Shown piece after piece: positions 1 through 8,986 of a stretch of DNA of 64,000 bases; positions within the stretch are counted from its first letter, which is position 1; every line of letters begins with the position of its first letter. The notes below the pieces were generated by a model. That model was not told where the DNA came from. It saw only the letters and a program-made list of their open reading frames with translations, and did not search any database. The DNA comes from JAIEPW01 sp964471915 (GTDB lineage Bacteria > Acidobacteriota > Terriglobia > Bryobacterales > Bryobacteraceae), in NCBI GenBank assembly GCA_964471915.1, contig CAYYID010000001.1, positions 271,576-335,575 of the forward strand, in the 5' to 3' direction. Made by a program: the position numbers and the translations under genes.

Positions 1-1056
1 CGTGTACCCCCAGCCCGGGATCTTCGCGCCGGTGTCAGCCGCCGCGCTTCGCGTCCACACCAGCGACCCGTCGCGCGCGTTAAGCACGTTTAGAATCCCC
101 GTCGCGCCCAGCGAGTAGATTCGTCCGTCGTGGAGCAGCGGCGTGCCGCGTGGTCCCGGTCCGCCATTGGACTCCCAGAAACGCGCCTTGTCCTGGTGCA
201 TCCACACCGGCTCGCCCGTCGCCAGCCGGTAGCAGGCCACCACTTCGTAATCGCCGCGCTGTTCCTGGGTGAAGAACAGGCCGCCGCCCGCCGCGAACGA
301 TGACCAGCCGGGCCCCACCGGTTTCCGCCACACTTCCACCGGCGGCGTCTTGGCCCAATCGGCGTCGATCCGCGCCCCGCGAACCACGGCGTCCCGCGGC
401 GCGCCGCGGAACCCGGCCCACAGGACCTCCAGGGGCGGCTCCAGTGGCGCGGCCGCCGGTTTCGCGGCGTCCGCGGGCATTTCCTTCCCGGGCTCCGCCG
501 CGGGGATAGCGGCCTGCGCCGGCTTTGGAGCCGGCTCGGCCGGCGCTTTCGCCAGCAGTTGCTCCTCCGCCGATTTCGACCACCGCCACGCGAACTGGGA
601 GCTACCCTCTCCCATGACCCCGTCCGTCCGGACGATCAGCCAGCCGCCGCACAGAAGGAGGGTCGTCGCCACCAGCAGCCCCCGGCGTGGCCCCGCGGCG
701 AGGTTGCGGCCGGCCGCGGCCCACGCCACCAAGGCCAGGCACACGGTCGGCACGCCGTACAGCGGCAGCGTCCAGCCCATGTGACCGGTTCGAATGGACT
801 CATGGACGAACGGCCGGGCGGCGCCCAGCGCGGTGACCAGCAGCGCGAGCGCACCCCAGCGCTCGACGTGCGGCGCACGGCTGAAAGCCAGCCACCAGAC
901 CAACACGATCGCCACGCAGACCGCGGCGGCACTGATCCCATACAACAGGGCTTCCGGCGCCACCGCCGGCAAGCCGTAACGAAACGCCCACAGCAGCGCA
1001 ACCGCAGCCACGCCGGGCCAGAGCCGCCACGGTTTCACGGAAGATTCAGAACTCAT
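1..1056 (-). CDS. PQQ-binding-like beta-propeller membrane protein (3'-truncated by window edge)
   Basis: The frame is open from ATG 1056 to the left edge, giving 352 codons without a stop, so the C-terminus lies outside. Residues about 12-145 hold roughly five hydrophobic segments. An Ala/Pro-rich linker follows (about 165-205), and then a region with outer-membrane/PQQ-propeller style repeats such as 'WRKPVGPGWSSFAAGGG', 'VACYRLATGEPVWMHQD' and 'LNARDGSLVWT'. This matches the PQQ-like repeat proteins common in Acidobacteriota and Planctomycetes, which are often annotated as alcohol dehydrogenases without proof. A membrane-anchored periplasmic propeller is inferred. A TATGAC hexamer lies 5 bases before the ATG and no good Shine-Dalgarno is visible. 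Confidence 0.7.
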   Translation of the reverse strand, partial: MSSESSVKPWRLWPGVAAVALLWAFRYGLPAVAPEALLYGISAAAVCVAIVLVWWLAFSRAPHVERWGALALLVTALGAARPFVHESIRTGHMGWTLPLYGVPTVCLALVAWAAAGRNLAAGPRRGLLVATTLLLCGGWLIVRTDGVMGEGSSQFAWRWSKSAEEQLLAKAPAEPAPKPAQAAIPAAEPGKEMPADAAKPAAAPLEPPLEVLWAGFRGAPRDAVVRGARIDADWAKTPPVEVWRKPVGPGWSSFAAGGGLFFTQEQRGDYEVVACYRLATGEPVWMHQDKARFWESNGGPGPRGTPLLHDGRIYSLGATGILNVLNARDGSLVWTRSAAADTGAKIPGWGYT

Positions 1057-1184
1057 GGCGCGTCATACGCTGATTGAAGCCGCGGAGTTCCTGTTAATCC
1101 TGGCGTACGAGGTTAAGGGGATTCCTGCAACCATTCGCGTAGCCGAGTTTCCTAGCTCGAAGCGGATGCTATACTCTTCGCCAT

Positions 1185-1238
1185 ATGTCGGCCATTACGC
1201 TCCAGTTGCCCGAATCGCCGGCGGATGCCAGAGCTTAG
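1185..1238 (+). pseudogene. Possible remnant of a small antitoxin-like gene
   Basis: A TATACT box at 1170-1175 precedes ATG 1185. The 17-codon frame that follows reads MSAITLQLPESPADARA and then stops at TAG. 'MSAITLQLPES' resembles the N-terminus of many short antitoxin/DUF proteins that begin with a beta-strand and a helix start. The reading frame then ends within a 230-base stretch (1057-1286) that holds nothing else recognisable. It could be a decayed antitoxin gene or a chance frame. Confidence 0.3.
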
Positions 1239-1286
1239 CCCGGCAGTACCGGCTCGGTCGCCGATTCCGGCGGTCGAGCGGATCAT

Positions 1287-2306
1287 CTACGGCACCAACA
1301 CGACCCGGCCTACCAGCTCCCCTCGCCGCATCTGCGCCAGCACCTCCGGCGCCGTCTCCAGGGACCGCTTCTCCACCCGGCACCGGATCGACGGGTTCTG
1401 CGCGGCAAGTTCCAGCAGCTCCCGCAGGTCCTCGCGCGTGCCCACCGAACTCGCGATGATCCGCGCCTCGAGCCCGATCAGCGCCACGGTCGAGAAGCTG
1501 ACCGGCTCGCCCGCCATGCCGACAATCATGAGCGTGCCGCCCTTCCGCAGGTAGCGGAACGCGGCCTCGTACGCCGCCTTGGATCCCGACGCCACCAGCA
1601 CCACGTGCATCCCGCCGAGCTTCTTGATGTCTTTATGAATCGGCCCCGTAGCCGCGTTGAAGGCCGCGTCCGCGCCGCACTCCTTCGCCAGCGCCAGCTT
1701 GTCCTCGGCGACGTCGATGCCGCACACCCACGCGCCCATGGCCTTGGCGATCTGGATCGCCAGGTGCCCCAGCCCGCCGACGCCGACCACCGCCAGGCGC
1801 TCGCCCGCCTGCAGGCCGGAAGTCTTCAGCGCCTTATAGACCGTCAGCCCGGCGCACAGCAAGGGCGCGGTTTCCGCGCTCTCGAGCGCCGCGGGAATCG
1901 CCGTGACATGGCTCGCCGGAGCCTTCACGTACTCGGCGAAACCGCCATCCACCGTGCAGCCCGTAATGGACTGCTTCGCGCACAGCGTCTCGCGTCCCGC
2001 GCGGCAGAACTCGCATTCGCCGCAGGTCCGGTTCAACCACGGCACGCCCACTCGATCCCCCACCGCGGGCGCCGTCACGCCCTCGCCCACCTTGGCTACC
2101 GTCCCGACAATCTCGTGACCCAGCACCAGCGGCACCTTCGTGATCGGCCGCAGCATATCCCAGTCGCCGTCGGCCAGGTGCAGGTCAGAGTGACAGACGC
2201 CACAGGCGTCCACGCGGACCAGGACCTCGCCGGGGCCCGCTTCGGGCGCGGGCAAGTCGGTAAGAGTTAGCGGTTGGCCGATTTCGGCAAGCAGCGCGGC
2301 TTTCAT
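1287..2306 (-). CDS. Zinc-dependent alcohol dehydrogenase (MDR family)
   Basis: This 339-residue medium-chain dehydrogenase oxidises alcohols with NAD(P). The catalytic-zinc ligands are visible as C38 in 'CGVCHSD' and H64-E65 in 'LGHEIVG'. The structural zinc site is C95, C98, C101 and C109 with the classic spacing. The Rossmann dinucleotide loop is 'VGVGGLGHLA'. Length and motifs fit the AdhP/AdhA group. The frame stays open upstream, but similarity begins at 'MKAALLAEIG', so ATG 2306 is chosen. A GATACT hexamer lies 7 bases before it. It is divergent from modA with only 36 bases between the starts, so the two promoters must be very compact. Confidence 0.9.
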   Translation of the reverse strand: MKAALLAEIGQPLTLTDLPAPEAGPGEVLVRVDACGVCHSDLHLADGDWDMLRPITKVPLVLGHEIVGTVAKVGEGVTAPAVGDRVGVPWLNRTCGECEFCRAGRETLCAKQSITGCTVDGGFAEYVKAPASHVTAIPAALESAETAPLLCAGLTVYKALKTSGLQAGERLAVVGVGGLGHLAIQIAKAMGAWVCGIDVAEDKLALAKECGADAAFNAATGPIHKDIKKLGGMHVVLVASGSKAAYEAAFRYLRKGGTLMIVGMAGEPVSFSTVALIGLEARIIASSVGTREDLRELLELAAQNPSIRCRVEKRSLETAPEVLAQMRRGELVGRVVLVP

Positions 2307-2342
2307 CAGGGCCAGTATCCCACGCAAGCTACACTCGGAGTT

Positions 2343-3005
2343 GTGAAGATTCTTCTGCTGGCGGCCGTGCTCGCGGCCGCGGGCCGGGCGGAACTGCTGG
2401 TGGCCGCCGCCGCCGACCTCGCGCCCGCGGTGGAGCGGCTGCAAGCCGGATTTCCGGGCGTGAAGTTCGTCCTCGGCTCCAGCGGCATGCTGGCGCGCCA
2501 GATCGAGAACGGCGCTCCCTTCGACGTGTTCCTCTCGGCCAACGAGCAGTACGTCCGGGACCTCGCGGCGCGGGGTAAGGTCCGCGGCGACATAGTCACC
2601 TACGCCTTCGGACGTCTGGGGCTCGCCGGCGTGGCCGACCTCGAAGCGCTGCGCGGCGTCCGGCTCATCGCCATGCCCAACCCCCTGCACGCTCCCTACG
2701 GCGTGGCCGCGCGCCAGGCGCTGGAAAAGCGCGGCGTGTGGCCCGCCGTGGAAAAGAAGATCGTCTACGGAGAAAACGTCCGCCAGGCCCTGCAGTTCTA
2801 CGAGAGCCGGAACGCCGACGCGGTCCTCACCTCGTGGACGCTGCTCAAGGGCAAAGGCGTGCTACTGCCCGCGGCGTGGCACGCGCCGGTGCGCCAGGCG
2901 GCCGGCGCGGTCTCGGACAGGCCCGAGGCGCGCGCGTTTCTCGAGTACCTGCGCTCCGCCAAGGTCCGCGCCATCCTGGTGGACTGCGGGCTGGAGGTCC
3001 CGTAG
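2343..3005 (+). CDS. modA: Molybdate ABC transporter substrate-binding protein (ModA-like)
   Basis: This 220-residue exported protein starts at GTG 2343 with a signal peptide of about 17 residues. Mature features match ModA: 'LLVAAAADLAPAVERL' at the N-terminus, 'SSGMLARQIENGAPFDVFLSA', 'GRLGLAG' and 'NPLHAPYGVAA'. The family binds molybdate or tungstate in the periplasm and delivers it to ModBC. No modB or modC is seen anywhere in the window, so its membrane partners must be elsewhere. A TACACT box lies 7 bases upstream of the GTG, and a weak GGAG sits almost against it. An upstream ATG at 2274 in the same frame falls inside the divergent gene and is not favoured. Confidence 0.85.
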   Translation: MKILLLAAVLAAAGRAELLVAAAADLAPAVERLQAGFPGVKFVLGSSGMLARQIENGAPFDVFLSANEQYVRDLAARGKVRGDIVTYAFGRLGLAGVADLEALRGVRLIAMPNPLHAPYGVAARQALEKRGVWPAVEKKIVYGENVRQALQFYESRNADAVLTSWTLLKGKGVLLPAAWHAPVRQAAGAVSDRPEARAFLEYLRSAKVRAILVDCGLEVP

Positions 3006-3047
3006 ACCGTTCATACCTTCTTCAAAAGTGTCCGCGATCCTGGTCCC

Positions 3048-4394
3048 ATGCGCTGGATCCTTCTTTCCACTCTCGCTTTCTCGCTGGCCCGCGCCCAGAA
3101 CCCCGCCGCGGAAGAACTGGTCAAGGCTTACGTCACGGCCTTCAACGCCGGAGAGGCCGCCATGCAAAAGTACTTCGAACAGCACGCCGTTGCCGAGACT
3201 CCCGTCGCGGTCCGCCTGGAGCGCTACCGCAGCTTGAAAGCCGAGATGGGCACGCTCACCCTGCGGAAGCTCTCTGCGGGTTCCCCGCGGGAGATCGCGG
3301 CCGACATGGCCAACAGCCAGGGCACGGCGAACTTCCAGTTTTCTTTCTCGGCTGGCGATCCGCCGAAGCTCCAGGGCATCCGGGTCCGCATCGGCGGCCC
3401 CGGCGGCGGGGACGAGCCGTCCGGTCCCGCGCTCCCGCCGCGGCCGGAGGCCGCCGCGCTGCAGGAGATCCAGGCCGCCGTGGCGCGCGCCGTCGCGGCG
3501 GACCAGTTCTCCGGCTCCGTTCGTATCGAGCGGGAAGGCCGCCTGGTCTGGGAATCCGCCCATGGCGAAGCGGACAAAGCGGCGAAGAAACCGAACACGG
3601 TGGAAACCCGGTTCAACGTAGGATCAATCATCAAGAGCTTCACGCAGGTGGCGGTGGCGCAGCTCGTAGCCGCCGGCAAACTCCAATTGGACGACCCCGT
3701 AGGGAAATACCTGCCGGAGTATCCGAACGCAGAGGTCCGCTCGAGGGTCACCATCCGCCAGTTGCTCGACATGCGGTCCGGCGTGGGCGACATCTTCGGC
3801 GCGCGCTATGACGCGACGCCGAAGAGCAAGCTGCGCGCCTTGGCGGACTTCGTGCCGTTGTTCTCCGGCGAGCCGCTCGCTTTCGAGCCGGGCACTTCCA
3901 GCCGCTATTCGAACGGCGGCTACATTCTGCTGGGGCTGATCATCGAGAAAGCATCGGGCATGGACTATTACGAATACATCCGCAAGCACGTCTTCGGGCC
4001 CGCCGGCATGCGGGACAGCGGGTTTTTCTTCCGCAGCGAGCAGGTGCCGGAACGGGCCAAGGGCTACGCCGCCGCCGGAGGCGTCCGGAAGGAGAATTTT
4101 GACACGCTGCCGGAGCGCGGCAGTTCCGCGGGCGGCGGATACGCGACGGCGCCGGACTTGCTCCGCTACGCGCGGGCGCTGGCCACGGAGAAGCTGATCA
4201 GCCGGGAAGCCATGGGCAAGATCGGGCGCGGCTTGCGCGGCATGGGGATCGCGGGCGGCGCGCCGGGACTGAACGCGGCTTTGGAAACGGACGTGAACGG
4301 CTACGACCTCGCGGTGATGGCGAACTACGATCCGCCCGCGGCCACGAAACTTGCGCAGGAGATCCGCCGGATCCTGCAGGCGGTAAAACATTAG
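3048..4394 (+). CDS. Exported serine hydrolase (beta-lactamase class C / PBP-like)
   Basis: This is a 448-residue protein with a signal peptide ending near 'LARAQ'. Residues about 20-110 look like a small NTF2-type accessory domain. The beta-lactamase-related domain begins near residue 145, with the nucleophile motif SIIK at 193-196 and YSN at 287-289. The third active-site element is degenerate: 'GIAGGAPG' stands where HxG or KTG is usual. Such proteins act as D-amino peptidases or esterases in the periplasm, and true beta-lactamase activity should not be assumed. It stands 2 bases before the response-regulator gene and may be cotranscribed with the sensor pair. Confidence 0.85.
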   Translation: MRWILLSTLAFSLARAQNPAAEELVKAYVTAFNAGEAAMQKYFEQHAVAETPVAVRLERYRSLKAEMGTLTLRKLSAGSPREIAADMANSQGTANFQFSFSAGDPPKLQGIRVRIGGPGGGDEPSGPALPPRPEAAALQEIQAAVARAVAADQFSGSVRIEREGRLVWESAHGEADKAAKKPNTVETRFNVGSIIKSFTQVAVAQLVAAGKLQLDDPVGKYLPEYPNAEVRSRVTIRQLLDMRSGVGDIFGARYDATPKSKLRALADFVPLFSGEPLAFEPGTSSRYSNGGYILLGLIIEKASGMDYYEYIRKHVFGPAGMRDSGFFFRSEQVPERAKGYAAAGGVRKENFDTLPERGSSAGGGYATAPDLLRYARALATEKLISREAMGKIGRGLRGMGIAGGAPGLNAALETDVNGYDLAVMANYDPPAATKLAQEIRRILQAVKH

Positions 4395-4396
4395 CC

Positions 4397-5080
4397 ATGC
4401 CGAGCGCGCGTCCGGTGCTGGTGGTGGAGGACGACCGCAAGACGTCCGCCTCCATCCGCCTGTACCTGGAGCGCAGCGGTTATGCCGCCGAACCCGCGTA
4501 TGACGGGCCGTCCGCGCTGGACGCCCTGGATCGCGTGCTGCCGCTGGCGGTGATCCTCGACGTCATGCTGCCGGGCGTCGATGGCTTCGAGATTTGCCGC
4601 CGCCTGCGGGACCGCGGCGATGTGCCGGTGCTGATCGTCAGCGCCCGCACGGACGAGGAGGACCGGCTCCGCGGCTTGCGCCTGGGCGCCGACGATTACC
4701 TCACCAAGCCGTTCAGCCCCCGGGAACTGGTCGCCCGCCTGGAGGCCGTCCTGCGGCGCGCCGGTGCTCGCCCCAGCGCCTTGCCCGGCCTGTCGCTCGA
4801 TCCGCGGAGGCACGTCTGCGAAGTGGCGGGATCCGCGGTTCCGCTGACGCCGACGGAGTTCCGGGTGCTGCGCCTGTTTCTCGAGACCCCGGGCCGCGTT
4901 TTCACCCGCGAGGAAGTGATCCGCTACGCCCTGGGCAGCGACTTCGACGGCTTCGACCGCACGGTGGACGCCCACATCATGAACGTCCGGCGCAAGGTCC
5001 GCCGCGCCGGAGGGCCGGAGCAGGTGATCGCGACGGTGTTCGGCGTCGGCTACCGGCTGGCCGCGGCGGAGCCGGCATGA
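4397..5080 (+). CDS. OmpR/PhoB-family response regulator
   Basis: This is a 227-residue two-component regulator. The receiver domain has acidic residues E11-D12-D13, phospho-acceptor D55 in 'VILDVMLPG' and the 'LTKPFSPREL' lysine near residue 105. The C-terminal winged-helix domain (about 130-225) has 'LTPTEFRVLRLFLETPGRVFTREEV' features and ends in 'GVGYRLA', as usual for OmpR-type DNA-binding domains. It overlaps the kinase gene by 4 bases (ATGA), so the two are translationally coupled. The stimulus is not evident. The preceding serine hydrolase 2 bases upstream may be part of the same unit. Confidence 0.93.
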   Translation: MPSARPVLVVEDDRKTSASIRLYLERSGYAAEPAYDGPSALDALDRVLPLAVILDVMLPGVDGFEICRRLRDRGDVPVLIVSARTDEEDRLRGLRLGADDYLTKPFSPRELVARLEAVLRRAGARPSALPGLSLDPRRHVCEVAGSAVPLTPTEFRVLRLFLETPGRVFTREEVIRYALGSDFDGFDRTVDAHIMNVRRKVRRAGGPEQVIATVFGVGYRLAAAEPA

Positions 5081-6477
5081 TGCCGCCGCGGCTGGAGTGG
5101 CGGCTGGCTTTGTTCGGCGTCACCGTGGCCCTGGTGGCCACCGGCATCCTGGCCTGGTTCGGGCGGCGTAGCGTGCAACTGGAGTTCCGGCGCTTCCTGG
5201 CCGGCGAGGAGGCGGCGAACGCCCGGGCGCTCGCCGCGTCGCTCGACGGCGCGGCCACTCCCGCCGCAACGCAGGCCATTCTGGACACCGCCCGCGAACG
5301 GCTGCCGCGCGACCTTGCCATCCTGGCCCCGGATGCGAAGTGCCTGGCGGCGGCGCCGCCCGCCCTGTGCGAAATGACCTTTCTCCAGGAGCCCGGCGGG
5401 GAGCTGAAGATCGAGCGCGTGCGAGGCGGGCTGCAGGACGTGCGCGTTTTTCGGGGCCTCCCCGAGGTCCGGCTGCGCTCCGGCGCGGCGCTCTACCTGC
5501 TCCCCCGGCAACTGCGCCTGGACCCCGAACCGGACGGCTTTCTCGAAACCACGGACCGCTCGCTCGCCTGGGCCGCGGCCGGGGCGGCGCTGGCCGCTAT
5601 CGCCCTGAGCTTCCTCTGGGCCCGGCGCCTGCTGGCGCCCGTGCAGGAGCTTACCCGCGTGACCCGGCGGATGGAATCCGGCGATCTCTCCGCACGGGTG
5701 GCCGCGCCCCGCCGTGACGAGATCGGCACGCTGGGCCAGGCCTTCAACGCGATGGCCGAATCGCTCGCCCGCCAGGAGCGGCTGCGCCGGGAGCTGGTGG
5801 ACGACGTGGCGCATGAACTGCGCACGCCGCTGACGAACCTCCGCTGCCAGCTCGAGGCCCTGCAGGACGGCCTGGCGTCACCCACGCGCGAGACCATCGA
5901 CTCCATGCACGAGGAAGCTATGCTGCTGGTCCGCCTGGCCGATGACCTGCGCGACCTGTCGCTGGCCGAGGCCGGACGCCTGCCGCTGCGCCTGGAGCCC
6001 GTGAACCTGTCCGCGGAAGTGGCGCGCGCGGCGCGGGCGTTCCAAGCCCCGGCGCGCGAGAAAGGGATCGAATTGCGCGTCGCCGCGGCTGAAGTCCCCG
6101 AACTGGCGCTCGACCGGACACGTATCGCGCAGGTGCTGAACAACCTGCTGGACAACGCCGTCCGCTTCACGCCGGCAGGCGGCAAAGTGAACCTGACGCT
6201 CACCGCGGCCGGCGACTGGGCGGAAGTCGCCGTGGAGGATTCGGGCCCGGGCATCGACCCGGTGCACTTGCCGCACATTTTTGACCGGTTCTACCGCGTG
6301 GAAGGCTCGCGGAGCCGGGAGAGCGGGGGCGCCGGCTTAGGCCTGGCCATCGTTAAGCAGCTTGTCGAGGCGCACAGAGGCAAGGTATCCGTAGAGAGCA
6401 CGCCCGGCAGCGGCAGCCGGTTCGCGTTCCGCCTTCCCTTGCGCACTGCCTGGGGTGCTGGTTCGGAATGCGGGTGA
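5077..6477 (+). CDS. Sensor histidine kinase (HAMP, HisKA, HATPase_c)
   Basis: This is a 466-residue inner-membrane kinase, partner of the preceding regulator. A transmembrane segment at about 10-29 is followed by a periplasmic sensor region of about 130 residues and a second segment near 165-185. A HAMP domain comes next ('RRLLAPVQELTRVTRRMESGD'). The H box is 'DDVAHELRTPL' with H246, the N box is 'LNNLLDNAVRFTP' and the G boxes are 'VEDSGPGI' and 'GAGLGLAIVKQLV'. Start ATG 5077 overlaps the regulator stop; a second ATG follows directly at 5080. The sensor region is unlike any domain I recognise. Confidence 0.93.
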   Translation: MMPPRLEWRLALFGVTVALVATGILAWFGRRSVQLEFRRFLAGEEAANARALAASLDGAATPAATQAILDTARERLPRDLAILAPDAKCLAAAPPALCEMTFLQEPGGELKIERVRGGLQDVRVFRGLPEVRLRSGAALYLLPRQLRLDPEPDGFLETTDRSLAWAAAGAALAAIALSFLWARRLLAPVQELTRVTRRMESGDLSARVAAPRRDEIGTLGQAFNAMAESLARQERLRRELVDDVAHELRTPLTNLRCQLEALQDGLASPTRETIDSMHEEAMLLVRLADDLRDLSLAEAGRLPLRLEPVNLSAEVARAARAFQAPAREKGIELRVAAAEVPELALDRTRIAQVLNNLLDNAVRFTPAGGKVNLTLTAAGDWAEVAVEDSGPGIDPVHLPHIFDRFYRVEGSRSRESGGAGLGLAIVKQLVEAHRGKVSVESTPGSGSRFAFRLPLRTAWGAGSECG

Positions 6478-6478
6478 A

Positions 6479-7096
6479 TCAGCCGAGCAACTCGCGCAAG
6501 CGAATGCTGGCTTCGGGAGCCGAGGGCGGCGACACCGGTTCCTCGGCGCCGAACGCCACGACGGACCGGTAGGCGCCCTCCTCGGGCCGGCGATGCACGA
6601 GCAGCCGCTGTCCGGTGGTATCGAGAACCCAGTATTCGGGGATGCCCGCCGCGGCGTACAGCGCGGCCTTTACTCCCAGGTCGTACGCGAGGGTCGTGAC
6701 GGAGACCTCGCCGACAAGCAGGATGTCCTCCGAACGCGCATTGGCGGTCAGGAATTGCGTATAGGGGATCCGGAAGACCACCGCATCCGGTTCCGGCTCG
6801 TTCGCGGCGACCATTCCGGGCGCCGGATCGATCGTCGCCTCCTGCAGCACGCGCCGCGCGGAATAGACGCTCTTCAGCCAATCGATGAAGAGCCCCAGTA
6901 CGACGTTGTGGACCGGCCCTTGCCTTGTCCTTCTGACGAGATCCCCGGCGATGAGTTCGTACCGCTCGCGGTCGAGCAGGCCGGCGGCCTCGAGGGCCGC
7001 GCATTCCTCGCGCGTCCATCGCCGCCGCGGCGTTTCCGGAGGCAGTTGGGTGGACGGCCGGTCGTGAAGAGCCTGGGGCATCGGACGTATCTCCAA
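6479..7096 (-). CDS. Uma2 family (DUF820) putative endonuclease
   Basis: This 205-residue protein has the Uma2 layout: 'YELIAGDLV', 'HNVVLGLFIDWL', 'NEPEPDAVVF', then 'ILLVGEVSVTTLAYDLGVKAALYAAAGIPEYWVLD'. The family has a restriction-endonuclease-like fold. The conserved Asp of 'PEPDAVV' and the Glu of 'LVGEVS' are visible, and the lysine of 'DLGVKAALYA' is the family's usual third position. Uma2 proteins are very numerous in Acidobacteriota and cyanobacteria and their biological role is unclear. The stop faces the histidine kinase stop. MPQALHD, six codons in, is an alternative start. Confidence 0.8.
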   Translation of the reverse strand: MEIRPMPQALHDRPSTQLPPETPRRRWTREECAALEAAGLLDRERYELIAGDLVRRTRQGPVHNVVLGLFIDWLKSVYSARRVLQEATIDPAPGMVAANEPEPDAVVFRIPYTQFLTANARSEDILLVGEVSVTTLAYDLGVKAALYAAAGIPEYWVLDTTGQRLLVHRRPEEGAYRSVVAFGAEEPVSPPSAPEASIRLRELLG

Positions 7097-7134
7097 TTCA
7101 CCCGAACCGGAACGGGCACGACGCGCGAGCGCGG

Positions 7135-8052
7135 TTAACTTGCCCCCGCCACCGCCGCGACCTTCGACTTCAGCAGCTCGTACGGCATCCGGCCCGGATT
7201 GTACATCCGGACCTTCCCCTCCCGGTCGATCAGCACCAGCGTCGGCGTGGTGCTCGACCCGTAGCTCTGGAACGTCTCTTCGTCAACGGAAACGGTAACG
7301 CCCGCCAAGTCCCCGTAGAATTGCTTCCAGATCTCGCCGATGTACGCGGTCTCCTGCTCCGGCGTCGCGTCGGCACCGCGCGCCACGTAGCCGTAGCGCT
7401 GCGTGGGGGCGAGAACCACCAGGCCCTTCGCCGCGAAGTCCTGTTGGATCTTGGCCAGGATCGGACCCTGGTACTTGCAGTCGCCGCACCAGTGCGCCCA
7501 GAAAAACAGCAGCACCGGCTTGCCTTTGTATGCGCGGAGCGGCTTCGGCGCCGGGCCGAAGTGCGCCTGCGCGCTCACCGCCGGCGCGGGGCGCCCTTCC
7601 AGGCTCAACAGGTGGATGTTCTTCTGGATCCGCGTGCGCATCGACGTCTTGCGGTACGCCGCAAGTTCCTTCTCGAGAAACGCCACCGCCTCGGAGCGCT
7701 GGTTACGGACCCCGAGCACCTGCGCCTGCACCTCAATCGCAGCGCCCAGCGCGATCGGGAAGTTCCGGTCGGCGTCCACCGCGCGGCCCTTCTTGAGCTC
7801 GGCGGCGCACAGGTCGTAGGTACGGCGCGCGTAGCTCTCCGCCTGATCGTACTTCTTCGCAGCCAGCGCGCCCCGCCCCATCCAGGAGAGCGCTTCCAGC
7901 CACTCCGCGGTGACGCCGGATTGCTGGCGCTGCGCTTCAAGCGCCGCCTCCGCGCGGGCGAAATCGCCCTGCGCGATCGCGTCGCGCACGTCTTTGACAA
8001 TGGCGGCCGGCAGCAGGGATATCCCGCAGAGGGCGAACAGAACGGTTCTCAT
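7135..8052 (-). CDS. Exported TlpA/thioredoxin-fold protein with TPR-like N-terminal half
   Basis: This is a 305-residue protein. A short signal sequence (MRTVLFALCGISLLPAA) is followed by helical repeats rich in Ala/Glu at about 20-140 that look TPR-like. The TlpA-type thioredoxin domain contains 'VLLFFWAHWCGDCKYQGP' with the redox pair C189/C192 and a cis-Pro region 'GSSTTPTLVLID'. It probably reduces disulfides or chaperones cytochrome c assembly in the periplasm, but its substrate is unknown. GGAG lies 6 bases upstream of ATG 8052. It follows the ABC ATPase after 113 bases in which I see nothing. Confidence 0.85.
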   Translation of the reverse strand: MRTVLFALCGISLLPAAIVKDVRDAIAQGDFARAEAALEAQRQQSGVTAEWLEALSWMGRGALAAKKYDQAESYARRTYDLCAAELKKGRAVDADRNFPIALGAAIEVQAQVLGVRNQRSEAVAFLEKELAAYRKTSMRTRIQKNIHLLSLEGRPAPAVSAQAHFGPAPKPLRAYKGKPVLLFFWAHWCGDCKYQGPILAKIQQDFAAKGLVVLAPTQRYGYVARGADATPEQETAYIGEIWKQFYGDLAGVTVSVDEETFQSYGSSTTPTLVLIDREGKVRMYNPGRMPYELLKSKVAAVAGAS

Positions 8053-8165
8053 GGAGTACTCCTCCGGTGGTTACGACGCAGCCCGCCGTCGGTCGATAGG
8101 CCACCGAGCTGGAAGCGGTTTCCGTCGCGGCCGCTTACCACGATATATCCCCGGCCGGCCCGCGG

Positions 8166-8909
8166 CTATTTCTTGATCTTCTCGTCGCGTTCCACTTTTC
8201 CGTCGCGAATGTGGATCACGCGATGCGCGTGCATGGCGATGTCGTGTTCGTGCGTCACCAGCACGATCGTGTTGCCCTGCTGGTGCAGCCGGTCGAACAG
8301 GCCCATGATCTCGACGCCCGTGGCCGAGTCCAGCGCGCCCGTGGGCTCGTCGGCCAGCAGGATCGACGGGTTGTTCACCAGGGCGCGGGCGATGGCCACG
8401 CGCTGCCGCTGTCCGCCCGAGAGTTCGCTCGGCTTGTGGAACATGCGCTGTTCCAGGTCGACGGACCGCAGGGCGCCCTTGGCGCGCTCCACCCGCTGTT
8501 CGTGGTTCAGGCCCGCGTAAATCAGGGGCAGCTCCACGTTGTGCAACGCCGTCGCTCGCGCCAGCAGGTTGAAGGTCTGGAAGACGAACCCGATCTCCTT
8601 GTTGCGGATATGCGCCAGTTGGTCGTCCGACATTTCGCTGACGCGGTTGCCGGCCAGGTAGTAATCGCCGCTCGACGGCGTGTCCAGGCACCCGATCAGG
8701 TTCATCAGGGTCGACTTGCCGGAACCCGAAGGTCCCATGATCGCGACATACTCGCCCTTCTTGATCTCCACGTCGACGCCGGCGACCGCGTTAATCTCCT
8801 GGTCGCCCATGATGTACGTCTTCTTGAGATCCCAGGTGCGGATGACGATTCCGTCGCGCTTGAGCTGCGCGCCGACTTCGGCTTTGTCCAGAACGGCTGC
8901 TGCGGGCAT
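8166..8909 (-). CDS. ABC transporter ATP-binding protein, MacB/LolD type
   Basis: This 247-residue ATPase is complete. It has Walker A 'GPSGSGKST', Q-loop 'FVFQTFNLL', signature 'LSGGQRQRVAIARAL', Walker B 'ILLADEPTGALDS' and the H-loop in 'VLVTHEHDIA'. The sequence is closest in style to the MacB/LolD group, which powers permeases that export or extract substrates from the inner membrane (mechanotransmission). The MacA-like adaptor gene lies 77 bases upstream on the same strand, but no FtsX/MacB permease gene follows, so the complex is incomplete locally. ATG 8909 is used. Confidence 0.93.
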   Translation of the reverse strand: MPAAAVLDKAEVGAQLKRDGIVIRTWDLKKTYIMGDQEINAVAGVDVEIKKGEYVAIMGPSGSGKSTLMNLIGCLDTPSSGDYYLAGNRVSEMSDDQLAHIRNKEIGFVFQTFNLLARATALHNVELPLIYAGLNHEQRVERAKGALRSVDLEQRMFHKPSELSGGQRQRVAIARALVNNPSILLADEPTGALDSATGVEIMGLFDRLHQQGNTIVLVTHEHDIAMHAHRVIHIRDGKVERDEKIKK

Positions 8910-8986
8910 GTTGGTAGGGAGATTTCCTTCGGTTTCTTCTACTTCAGAGTAACAGGACGCCCGGGATAGGGCTCCAGGTTACCGGC

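Noticed and set aside
3048..4394. Class C beta-lactamase resistance gene
   Set aside because: The third active-site motif is degenerate and the protein belongs to the broad serine-hydrolase group; resistance cannot be inferred.
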